Source of the DNA: Clusia tigrina
Taxonomy: Eukaryota > Arthropoda > Insecta > Diptera > Clusiidae
Direction of reading: 5' to 3'
Assembly (NCBI GenBank): GCA_920105625.2
Contig: OV050030.1
Coordinates: 428,450,240-428,514,239 of the forward strand
Length of the DNA: 64,000 bases
In this document: piece after piece, positions 60,701 to 64,000 of the stretch
How the letters are laid out: the number at the start of each line of letters is the position of its first letter
Position numbering within the stretch: the stretch's first letter is position 1
Made by a program: the position numbers and the translations under genes
Notes under the pieces: generated by a model
Told to the model about the DNA's origin: nothing
Database searches by the model: none
The model's input: only the letters and a program-made list of their open reading frames with translations

Positions 60701-61468
60701 TTAAGTGGGTGTTCAGGCAAGCCTGCACAATACGAGTACTCTAATCTAGAATTTGAACTAAACTATATTGCCATTTGTATTTTAAATTAGACTGCAGAAA
60801 GAACGAGCCGAAAAAGAGAAGCTGGTGCACCTACGCAGGGTGGAATACCTTCAAAGCTTGCTGTATCAAGAACAACAAACTGCATGTCAACTAGAAACAA
60901 GGTAAGTGAATTGGGGCCCCCCGCACACAATGCAAGTGAAGTGTAGCCGCTACCTGCTTTTTATTGTCAAGTACTCGTTACCTTGTTACGCTATGCAATT
61001 TGGAAGTAACGAGTCCTATGTGCTTTTCGTAACTAACCGGTCGTTATGTCACGCAGCATGCTGTTTGGTGTTCACTTTATACTGCGCAATGGAGTTTGGT
61101 GATAAGCGTTTACTTTAGAATTGATCAAGAAGTTGATCCATGTTTTCATAATTATAAATTGCAAGAATATTCCCGTTACAATATTATGGAAAGAGCTTGG
61201 AATTCGGAGTATCTTTTCAGTTGCGCTATATGTGAGAGAAGCTTATAGCATAGACGGACTACGGCGTTAATCCGGATTCTGGAGTCTGTGTATGCTATTA
61301 GTCAGTTATCAGTGCAATCAATCGTCACTTAGGAAGCATTGTGTGCGGCCGGCCTTACTGTTGAACCATTTTTCCACATGTAAATGTAATTTTTATATTT
61401 TTTATAGTGAAACTGAGCTTGAACGCAAATCAATACTAATGACAAACAGCAGTAATATTTTACCCTAA
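23429..61468 (+). CDS. Camta: Camta, calmodulin-binding transcription activator (whole coding span, 23 exons)
   Basis: Spliced coding sequence over exons 23429-23927, 41913-42004, 50871-50938, 51016-51151, 52044-52115, 52196-52340, 52395-52450, 52518-52766, 52829-54076, 55160-56245, 56327-56593, 56663-56784, 56840-56945, 57018-57139, 57201-57320, 57521-57636, 57792-57908, 58429-58496, 58563-58938, 59007-59400, 59468-59542, 60791-60901 and 61408-61468. Seen: the sum is 5706 nt, every junction is GT..AG and phases match, giving 1901 residues. Domains: His/Gln-rich start (about 100-130), CG-1 (about 170-300), TIG/IPT (about 1095-1175), ankyrin repeats (about 1257-1345), IQ motifs (about 1698-1766, and an IQ-like one near 1829-1843). 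Known of the family: a nuclear DNA-binding activator regulated by calcium/calmodulin; in Drosophila it is needed for timely shut-off of the visual response through an F-box target gene. Weakest joints are the choice of start exon and the acceptor of exon 11. Confidence 0.96.
24930..25485 (-). mobile_element. LINE RNase H and C-terminal remnant with triplicated Cys motif
   Basis: On the - strand NEGHMGAMGNGVADKLAEKG is the RNase H C-terminal motif (GHxGxxGNxxADxLAxxG). Below it comes GIADSALCQTCAEEDDT, the CxxC...EDET start of the Cys-rich motif. The piece encoding this Cys motif is present three times in tandem (35-bp unit, 25068-25172), which breaks the frame. The remainder down to 24930 continues the C-terminus with stops. 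Confidence 0.75.
25068..25172 (-). repeat. Three tandem 35-bp units inside the LINE remnant
   Basis: Units start at 25068, 25103 and 25138, each beginning ATCTTCCTCTGCACA and containing CTGGCAAAGTGC. The period of 35 is not a multiple of three, so the array destroys the reading frame. Confidence 0.85.
28922..29262 (+). repeat. Minisatellite, about 18-bp unit
   Basis: About 19 imperfect copies of an 18-base unit of the type ACGACTCTTACCGACATA run through this stretch. Part of it reads as a TDITTL repeat, but there is no sign of a real gene. It lies in Camta intron 1. Confidence 0.9.
29494..29928 (+). other. Possible alternative 5' exon of Camta (phase-compatible)
   Basis: A frame open from 29494 without a stop ends at CACTTTGATG|GTAATT, a phase-1 donor at 29929. 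Joined to exon 2 at 41913 it would read NHFDDGEPIKLPDNLE. The 29780-29860 part is CpG-rich against an AT-rich background. The frame has no ATG, and it contains a CA microsatellite, so it could only be a non-initiating or non-coding exon. It could also be chance. Confidence 0.25.
29661..29686 (+). repeat. CA dinucleotide microsatellite
   Basis: About 13 CA units, in Camta intron 1; similar CA/GT runs occur at about 12113-12139 and 26308-26327. Confidence 0.95.
31021..31050 (+). repeat. GGCGA pentanucleotide microsatellite
   Basis: Six uninterrupted GGCGA units, extended by GGCGG, in Camta intron 1. Confidence 0.95.
31803..32092 (+). repeat. Minisatellite, about 22-bp unit
   Basis: About 13 imperfect copies of a 22-base unit built from AACAGAATCTCAGACAG plus AATAT. 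Variant units (AACATAATC, ATCAGTCAG) are interspersed. In Camta intron 1. Confidence 0.9.
32640..33650 (-). mobile_element. mariner (vertumnana/mauritiana-like) transposase pseudogene
   Basis: Reading down the - strand: MVDKIQDMTLDDRRLKVREL (helix-turn-helix part), VDETWIYHNTPETKQQSIQW (first catalytic Asp), VLFHQDNSPAQKS (second Asp) and HPAYSPDLAPCD followed by DYFLFPNMKKWL (third Asp, D34D type). It ends near 32660. Several frameshifts and stops, and a 6-base duplication giving CDCDYF, show it is inactive. The left terminus probably lies near 32620; I could not match an inverted partner on the right. Confidence 0.9.
33720..33860 (-). mobile_element. C-terminal scrap of a second mariner/Tc1-type transposase
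   Basis: The - strand reads TTIGELKGNIRQAVGKIQPH then IYATIS, matching the LKxNIRxAIxxIQPH C-terminal helix of a common insect mariner-like transposase family. It differs from the adjoining mariner, so it is a separate insertion. Confidence 0.65.
33945..35480 (-). mobile_element. RTE-like LINE reverse transcriptase remnant
   Basis: On the - strand, in order: GDELRECMHQLINKIWLEES, LCPVLKKGDPTICANYRGIS (RT motifs 0-1), FRPGKSTTDQVFTLRQVLE (motif 2), a LLAYADDIDIIGRCKRDVTA box (motif C, YADD), then broken frames down to the C-terminal MRMDEEAPxxKVFE-like region and CRLxWRAxL-like tail at about 33990-34150. The endonuclease domain is missing and there are frameshifts. It sits next to the mariner remnant. 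Confidence 0.85.
36061..36331 (+). repeat. Dispersed repeat, copy A, with 14-bp terminal inverted repeat
   Basis: It starts TACCCTTTACCTTT and has the exact reverse complement AAAGGTAAAGGGTA at 36306-36319. A second short hairpin sits immediately inside the left end. Similarity with copy B continues past this inverted repeat (TTTCGAAGTCGG...), so the true element is longer than the TIR-bounded part. No coding sequence. Confidence 0.8.
36537..37052 (-). other. Unassigned 171-codon open frame
   Basis: The frame starts ATG at 37052 (MIFISGKCINQ) and runs to a stop at 36537. It is Ser/Thr/Arg-rich at the start (STRKHVSRRVSGGSTTASTQ) and Cys/His-rich later. I recognise no domain. It is rather long for chance in this composition but lies within Camta intron 1 on the opposite strand, and has no visible intron-exon neighbours. 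It could be part of an unknown transposon. Confidence 0.25.
38883..38945 (+). repeat. GC-rich tandem repeat
   Basis: Two to three tandem copies of CCCGTGCGGCTCGGCTCGTGTGG, ending with a partial TGGCTCG. Surrounded by AT-rich DNA in Camta intron 1. Confidence 0.7.
39118..39202 (+). repeat. Tandem GAGTTAGTTAGTAGT-type repeat
   Basis: Imperfect tandem repeats of GTTAGTTAGT/AGTGAGTTAG words over about 85 bases in Camta intron 1. Confidence 0.7.
41913..42004 (+). CDS. Camta: Camta exon 2 (start of CG-1 domain)
   Basis: The acceptor is TTTTAAG and the donor GAG|GTCAGT. It encodes GEPIKLPDNLESLPRADNFP followed by SQRHRWNTNE, the hallmark entry into the CG-1 domain (LPxxLE ... RWNTNEE). It enters in phase 1 and leaves in phase 0. 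It is isolated between the two giant introns, so it depends on correct recognition of a 92-nt exon. Confidence 0.97.
42697..42756. repeat. TA dinucleotide microsatellite
   Basis: About 30 uninterrupted TA units just inside Camta intron 2. Confidence 0.97.
43550..44040 (-). mobile_element. LINE (Jockey/I-like) RNase H end and C-terminus, remnant
   Basis: From 44040 down on the - strand: LADSLAKKGAGTSFPSF (RNase H end, ADxLAKxG) and KTRYIRLLESPNTHA. Then IKVDAILNLSRNDIKLYTEL, LTGHCRLKYHMQKIG and CRLCREEQETAEHVLCTCPA, followed by VARLRLNYLG. This is the complete Cys-rich C-terminus of a Jockey/I-clade pol. A stop and a frameshift separate the two parts. Confidence 0.85.
45828..46217 (-). mobile_element. 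MITE copy 2 of the MADF-bearing family
   Basis: It aligns along its length with the element at 10860-11262, in the same orientation, with the same inverted ends (AGGTAGAACTAAAATAGACG left; reverse complement AGGGCCAACCAAAATAGACG right) and TTT on both sides (45825-45827 and 46218-46220). The - strand frame keeps TEFCYDLIAAVREELAIYVK then SHPSMRLIASHFGLNV. It lies in Camta intron 2. Confidence 0.75.
48601..48625 (+). repeat. GGGCT pentanucleotide microsatellite
   Basis: Five uninterrupted GGGCT units in Camta intron 2. Confidence 0.95.
49628..49825. mobile_element. hAT-type MITE with perfect 8-bp target-site duplication
   Basis: It begins CAGAGGCGAACACAGG and ends with the inverted partner CCTGCGTTCGCCACTG. 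On both sides lies CTTGGCTA (49620-49627 and 49826-49833). CAG...CTG ends with an 8-bp duplication are the hallmark of hAT elements. At about 198 bp it codes nothing. Inner sequence is rich in C and A runs. Confidence 0.92.
49834..50490 (-). mobile_element. LINE RNase H domain remnant
   Basis: On the - strand from 50490 down: PVQVRLDLTPLHLVI (the linker between RT and RNase H), then a degraded TDGSK-like SAKSMGGTRAGVFG block, KNLVILSDSEAALKSL (catalytic DSxAAL motif) and VPGHIGVEGTEKAD (GHxGxxGNxxAD). Frames are broken in several places. The hAT-type MITE at 49628-49825 borders it directly. Confidence 0.8.
50871..50938 (+). CDS. Camta: Camta exon 3 (CG-1 domain)
   Basis: Acceptor TTTTAG, donor CCAG|GTAAGT. 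It encodes EIAAILISFEKHSEWQSKEV plus KT and two bases of the next Arg codon (phase 2 exit). This is the helical part of CG-1 following the RWNTNEE motif. Confidence 0.97.
51016..51151 (+). CDS. Camta: Camta exon 4 (CG-1 core, basic region)
   Basis: It encodes RPKSGSLLLYSRKKVRYRRD, GYCWKKRKDGKTTREDHMKL and KVQGTE. This is the most conserved part of the CG-1 DNA-binding domain and contains the Lys/Arg clusters that act as nuclear localisation signal in the family. It exits in phase 0 at GAA|GTAAGT. Confidence 0.98.
52044..52115 (+). CDS. Camta: Camta exon 5 (CG-1 domain)
   Basis: Twenty-four codons, phase 0 at both ends: CIYGCYVHSAILPTFHRRCY then WLLQ. Acceptor ATGCAG, donor CAG|GTATGA. It matches the conserved cysteine- and aromatic-rich segment of CG-1 (YxHSxxxPTFHRRCYWLL). 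Confidence 0.98.
52196..52340 (+). CDS. Camta: Camta exon 6 (end of CG-1 domain)
   Basis: It encodes NPDIVLVHYLNVPYPDDNKM followed by AVIAPSITLWGDKKEWTKEE and LVSQLRPM. LVHYLNV marks the end of the CG-1 fold; the rest is the insect-conserved flank. Acceptor AATAAG, donor ATGT|GTAAGT (phase 1). Confidence 0.97.
52395..52450 (+). CDS. Camta: Camta exon 7 (acidic Ser/Asp linker)
   Basis: A 56-nt exon encoding LSTVSSDDDSDSGNDIEIS. Acceptor TTCTAG, donor TCT|GTAAGT. It is a very acidic, serine-rich stretch, plausibly phosphorylated or disordered (inference). The phase 1-to-0 fit with its neighbours supports it. Confidence 0.93.
52518..52766 (+). CDS. Camta: Camta exon 8 (Cys-rich segment)
   Basis: Eighty-three codons, phase 0 at both ends, starting TAETVESIVTQLIEKQRLSR. 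It includes CGCGNASCADGKTCSHP, a cysteine cluster that resembles a small metal-binding loop. It is followed by RRPSLLKLVSDKR, a basic stretch. Acceptor TTCAAG, donor AAAG|GTAAGA. Confidence 0.95.
52829..54076 (+). CDS. Camta: Camta exon 9 (long Gln/Asn/Ser-rich linker)
   Basis: 416 codons beginning FYTRCVERERRPRESNMDTH, phase 0 at both ends. It is almost entirely low-complexity: many CAA/CAG glutamine runs, Asn and Ser runs, a short Gly run and Thr runs. It ends DNDLVQVQ-type before CAG|GTAAAT. Such tracts act as disordered activation regions in insect transcription factors (family knowledge). Their lengths are likely to vary between individuals. Confidence 0.93.
54077..55159 (+). other. Camta intron 9 (1083 bp)
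   Basis: It runs from GTAAAT to AAACAG. No gene or element recognised inside; one - strand open frame of 94 codons (54334-54618) has no recognisable motif. Confidence 0.85.
55160..56245 (+). CDS. Camta: Camta exon 10 (acidic region and TIG/IPT domain)
   Basis: 362 codons starting MSISGDFKEYATSS after AAACAG. The first two thirds are Ser/Asn-rich then strongly acidic (VSDEDADGVFADLDAFDMLV and nearby), a likely transactivation region. From about residue 1095 comes the TIG/IPT domain: ICDFSPEWSYPEGGVKVLVV through LRCYCPAHEVGYATLQVSC to VMFEYK. It ends MESGIM at a GTAGGC donor in phase 0; this donor is weaker than the others. Confidence 0.94.
56327..56593 (+). CDS. Camta: Camta exon 11 (start of ankyrin repeats)
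   Basis: I chose the acceptor CCAAAG at 56324-56326 because it keeps phase 0 with exon 10; the nearer CAG at 56281 would give a stop or the wrong frame. It encodes PEKPLLFSPTNFEDKLVNYC, then GMTLLHLAAALGYSKLVFAL, a clear ankyrin repeat (TxLHLAAxxGxxxLV). It leads on to LNWRSENPNILLETEIDALS and the start of a second repeat. Donor ATG|GTATGT. Confidence 0.9.
56663..56784 (+). CDS. Camta: Camta exon 12 (ankyrin repeats, second part)
   Basis: It encodes AWACVRGYVETALILYKWNY then NALKIKNFVHQSPLDIANLK. With the end of exon 11 this completes TPxxWACxRGxxExALxLxxW, the second ankyrin unit. The SPLDIANLKG segment begins a third. Acceptor GTGTAG, exit phase 2 before GTTAGT. Confidence 0.95.
56840..56945 (+). 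CDS. Camta: Camta exon 13
   Basis: It encodes GYKSLVAEIHRLEHERYKKE then SKESLISLSLNLNKYC. It continues the last ankyrin-like helix into a charged helix. Acceptor GTCCAG; donor TGC|GTAAGT, phase 0. Confidence 0.92.
57018..57139 (+). CDS. Camta: Camta exon 14
   Basis: It encodes INDVHLKSHSNSDGFFDVKN then EHVFSSIDHDGVFLRPGAVS. No domain is recognised. It is accepted because splice sites (CTTTAG / AAG|GTTCGT) and phases (0 in, 2 out) bridge exons 13 and 15 without a stop. The donor is non-canonical after GT, so exact edges are slightly uncertain. Confidence 0.85.
57201..57320 (+). CDS. Camta: Camta exon 15
   Basis: It encodes SNQSPPSNIRFSKRSSIDSG then INVDIKPKTGKSLLDVARLH. Of two donors I chose CATAG|GTATGA at 57321 over CCAG|GTTACA, because it gives ARLH-SFDGQDNF with exon 16. 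RFSKRSSIDSG looks like a basic phosphorylation-type motif (inference). Confidence 0.9.
57521..57636 (+). CDS. Camta: Camta exon 16
   Basis: It encodes SFDGQDNFTLAGDSHLDTLT then ASNTNNSLLSPLRKMDFAL. Acceptor CAACAG; the donor TTAT|GTAAGA gives phase 1, and the split Cys codon joins exon 17 as CEVSTGESSP. Confidence 0.92.
57792..57908 (+). CDS. Camta: Camta exon 17 (Asn/Asp-rich)
   Basis: It encodes EVSTGESSPLPSKEHDDASA then a run of Asn, Asp and Thr residues ending GVV. Acceptor CATTAG, donor GTAG|GTCAGT (phase 1). A low-complexity segment that may be optional in transcripts. Confidence 0.85.
58429..58496 (+). CDS. Camta: Camta exon 18
   Basis: It encodes GDSDAKVLTLAEHIIAAMPE then RIK; acceptor ATTATAG, donor AAG|GTACGG. 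The LAEHIIAAMPERIKxEA motif continues into exon 19 and is a conserved helix ahead of the IQ region in insect CAMTA. Confidence 0.95.
58563..58938 (+). CDS. Camta: Camta exon 19 (Ser/Pro-rich, ahead of the IQ motifs)
   Basis: It encodes NEADEMMILGSPLTEPLNSD through DFTDHSYRYHDVSTPCSSLS and QLTEFLHASNNNQYPFEADF to SKLTLT. It exits in phase 1 at ACAG|GTAATT, so the next residue (Asp) is split and leads into TEQRELYEAAKCIQ. Confidence 0.95.
59007..59400 (+). CDS. Camta: Camta exon 20 (IQ calmodulin-binding motifs)
   Basis: Three consecutive IQ motifs are visible: AAKCIQKAYRSYKGRQK, AATVIQNYYRRYKQY and AALVIQQGFRSYCKNKRF (about residues 1698-1766). They bind calmodulin in this family. A Ser/Asn/Gln-rich tail follows. 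Acceptor CTCTCAG, exit phase 2 before GTAGGT. Confidence 0.97.
59468..59542 (+). CDS. Camta: Camta exon 21 (IQ-like motif)
   Basis: It encodes KRTYSQSTQNQAARKIQQFM then RQSRIK. QAARKIQQFMRQSR resembles a degenerate fourth IQ motif. Acceptor TTGCAG, donor TTAA|GTAAGT (phase 2). Confidence 0.94.
   Translation, partial: TNLFTINSKSSCQKNSAVYATITN
59543..60790 (+). other. Camta intron 21 (1248 bp) with an unassigned 129-codon open frame
   Basis: Donor GTAAGT at 59543, acceptor AATTAG ending 60790. At 60277-60666 on the + strand a frame starts with ATG (MFLSRPFLNTQKNIRKF) and holds one hydrophobic segment (LLWSFTLMIIVLVFW). I do not recognise the protein. It could be an intronic nested gene fragment or chance. 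Confidence 0.4.
60791..60901 (+). CDS. Camta: Camta exon 22 (C-terminal coiled-coil-like helix)
   Basis: It encodes LQKERAEKEKLVHLRRVEYL then QSLLYQEQQTACQLETS, a charged helix after the IQ region. Acceptor AATTAG, donor ACAAG|GTAAGT, phase 2 out. Confidence 0.93.
61408..61468 (+). CDS. Camta: Camta exon 23 (last coding exon, stop TAA)
   Basis: Acceptor TTTATAG; it encodes ETELERKSILMTNSSNILP and stops at TAA 61466-61468. It has only 20 codons including the stop. Phase agrees with exon 22 (split Ser codon). Confidence 0.88.
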
Positions 61469-62400
61469 TTCTCCACTTAATTATATATAATACTAATACC
61501 ACTTATAGCCGAGTATATACAAATACTGATAATTCTACCAACTGAGTGATACAAATAACTTTTTTTATTTACAACTTTTTAATATTGCACGTAGGAATTT
61601 CTTAAAGCAATATTATTTACTTAATAATTTTTTTTTCGATTTAAGCTATTTATGACTCGAAGTTTATTTCCTTAAATAATTTATTTATAATAATTACACG
61701 AAAATATATGAAAAAAACTCGCAACCTGTTCTTAAAATCTTGACGCATTGAACTTAGTAAAGGGCCTTTGAAATTTATAATTCTAAATATTGTAATTGTA
61801 CTCAATTGTACGCAGAAAATAATATAATTATAAGCCTTTGTATATACCTTTTAATGATTCTGAAAAGGAGCTTGTTTCCAAAACAAGTTCCATATGCTTT
61901 TAAATTCCAAAATATCCTTAGTATTTTTTAAACTATCAGATTATTTGAAATCAGGAAATTTTCTTAAAATAAATTAGATAGAAACGATTTTAAAAAAAAT
62001 TTATACATTTTTTTCCAACTAAATTTAAGACGTCTTTGTTTTGACTTAGCCTTGTTGTTGTACAACATTAACTGAATGTTACACACATAAATTATAGTCA
62101 ATGAAGTATTTATTATAGAAAATGCTAAGTGAGAAGCTATTACAATTATTAGTTAAACTATAACTGTATTTAAGTATGTTTTACACTTTTGACATAAATT
62201 AATTCATTCTCAATCGTTTTTGAACCTGCGATCATTAACTTCACTTAATCACGGTAACAAATGCATGAACTTTCTTTATTTTCAATTTATTACTAAGTAG
62301 TCGACTTTTAACAAGCGAAAAATTTCAAGTAGACTTTCTAAAAGATTAATCTTTACATAAATATAAAGAAGAGTACATAAATAAAATTTTAACACATTGT
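61469..62400 (+). other. Probable Camta 3' UTR with candidate polyadenylation signals
   Basis: Very AT-rich sequence follows the stop codon. AATAAA hexamers occur at 61968-61973 and 62380-62385, either of which could end the transcript. I cannot tell from sequence alone which is used. Confidence 0.45.
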
Positions 62401-64000
62401 TTTCATCCGTCCAAATTGCTATTAAAAATGAAAACTAGAAAAGCAACCATTGTTCATTAAAAGTACTTTAAATGTGTAGAGTGCATCACCATTTGTTTCT
62501 AATCTCTTGCTAATTTCTCGTATCGGTAACCCGATTATGCAATACGCGGCGGATGGTTGACCGACAGTTTCCAACCTGGGAATAATTGCTTAGTTCCACA
62601 TAAACGCTATTCAATGTATGTAGAATAAAGATGCATGGTAATGCGTATAGCCAGAGGCACATCCTTATATCTGTGGCTTGTGTTTGTTTGCCTAAGCTCT
62701 CTCGCTCTCTCTCTCTCTCCCTCTCAAAATTTATCACACATCACTTATCATAATTTTCATGATTCATATTGCGTGCTACACTCTCGGTACTAGACGTAGA
62801 TCTGTAAAATCATACATAATCATACCATGTAATTCTGTATGCGTATATTGAGGCTTGTGCTTAGACTCCATCCAGTTGGGTAGTTTCACCATTTTTGTTG
62901 TTGTTGTAAATTTAATATCGAGCGTCTCATTAAAGTTCTGTACATTTAAATTATGCATACACTCACTCACTCACTCATTCTATAAGAGAGATATATGTAT
63001 GTGTAGCCACCTGCCTATTAGTTGACAGTGTGTGGCTGTGCGTGGGTATGTGTGTTGAATCTAGAGCAAATTTCTACATTGCCTGATAAGCACTTTCCAC
63101 AACCAACCACAGCACTTTAACCCCACTATCGTATAACTTGCTCTCTTCTAATTACAGAATATCAAATATGAAAAATGGATCATCTTTTCACATGAATCAT
63201 CCCTGTGAGAATTAGTCTCACTTATTTATCAATCATTAGCAAATTTTTGCTATGGCCAAATAATTTCTTCAAAATGAAAATAACAGACTGACACTCTAAT
63301 GTGGTTGTTGTAAAACTAATTAAAACACGAACTTATTTTCCGATATATGTGATGTTAATGCCCCTTAGCTGGCGGCGTCTGCAATGTGGTTGTTGTAAAA
63401 ATAATTACAATACAAACTTACTTCCGTAACACAACCTTCCAGTTTAATCTTTAAGATAGTTACCATTTTTTTATATTCCTATTTTTCCCCACTGTTTTAT
63501 TAGCCAATTTAATTTCGAAATCACATTTATATTATTGTAAAAGATAAATACAATCTTTCACATAAATACCTAGGACATTTCTATACGTCTGTCATTTCCA
63601 GCGGACTTTCGCCTATGATACTCAGCAAATGAGGCGAAAGCGGATTCTATGGTCCCAAAGAGAATTTTCGCCATTATGAACTGTCCGTCGCGCTTTGCAC
63701 AATTGGTCTACATATTTAAGATTACAAGACACAATGCATTAGAATTAGAGTTAGGATTCAAGAGTATGCAAGTGAATTTAAAACGGTGCCAGTTTCAATT
63801 CATTGGAAATACAAGTAATCTATATGTGAGGTATTAGCAGCGCATACTTGCTCATCGCTGCAGTATTTGGAACCTTTTTACATCTGCAGCGATAGGTCAA
63901 GAATAAATGAATGTTGAATGCCGTTCATGGTACACTTGGATGCTTACACATTTGAAAACATTAAACACACAACCAGTTCAATAGTCGTAGAGGTAATATC
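62401..64000. other. Downstream flank, no gene recognised
   Basis: The sequence holds a CT/TC run at about 62698-62720, a short local duplication near 63300-63425, and no open frame with recognisable homology. It is either the remaining 3' UTR or intergenic DNA. Confidence 0.5.

Noticed and set aside
1..64000. CRISPR arrays, operons, rRNA genes
   Set aside because: The DNA is eukaryotic with spliced genes; the tandem arrays seen are minisatellites without unique spacers, and no rRNA-like sequence was recognised.

Overview
The window looks like nuclear DNA from a higher dipteran, most likely a fruit fly of tephritid or related type. It is AT-rich and intron-rich, and full of decayed transposons (Jockey/I-like and RTE-like LINEs, mariner and Tc1, a Helitron, MITEs) and CA, GA and TA microsatellites. 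Its one recognisable protein gene is closely Drosophila-like. The species call is inference.

The gene is Camta (calmodulin-binding transcription activator), on the + strand. I could follow 23 coding exons from 23429 to 61468. All junctions are GT..AG, all phases agree, and the spliced frame is 5706 nt (1901 residues plus stop). Domain order is: a His/Gln-rich N-terminus, a CG-1 DNA-binding domain (exons 2-6), a long Gln/Asn/Ser-rich linker (exons 8-9), a TIG/IPT domain (end of exon 10), ankyrin repeats (exons 11-12), a poorly conserved Ser/Asn-rich part (exons 13-19), and IQ calmodulin-binding motifs (exons 20-21). Introns 1 (about 18.0 kb) and 2 (about 8.9 kb) are very long; most others are 50-200 bp.

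Layout: 1-23.3 kb holds no protein gene that I recognise. It carries LINE tails, a Helitron fragment, a possible solo LTR or heat-shock-type promoter near 9.3 kb, a MITE at 10.9 kb, a GC-richer block at 12.2-12.6 kb, a tRNA-like sequence at 16.46 kb, nested inverted-repeat elements at 18.85-19.53 kb and a Tc1 remnant at 21.2-21.9 kb. Camta exon 1 is at 23.4 kb. Intron 1 (23.9-41.9 kb) holds LINE, mariner and RTE-like remnants, two minisatellites and a phase-compatible possible alternative 5' exon at 29.8-29.9 kb. Intron 2 holds a long TA microsatellite, a second copy of the 10.9 kb MITE, two LINE remnants and a hAT-type MITE with a perfect 8-bp target duplication. Exons 3-23 occupy 50.9-61.5 kb. 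After 61.5 kb there is 3' UTR and flanking DNA.

All thirteen transposon pieces with recognisable coding sequence read on the - strand, opposite to Camta, including those upstream of exon 1. That would fit a Camta (or other + strand) transcription unit reaching further upstream than exon 1. I did not find a clearly undescribed multi-gene system. The strongest unusual items are this strand bias, the paired MITE that carries a conserved MADF-like reading frame, and the TATA promoter with stacked heat-shock elements.
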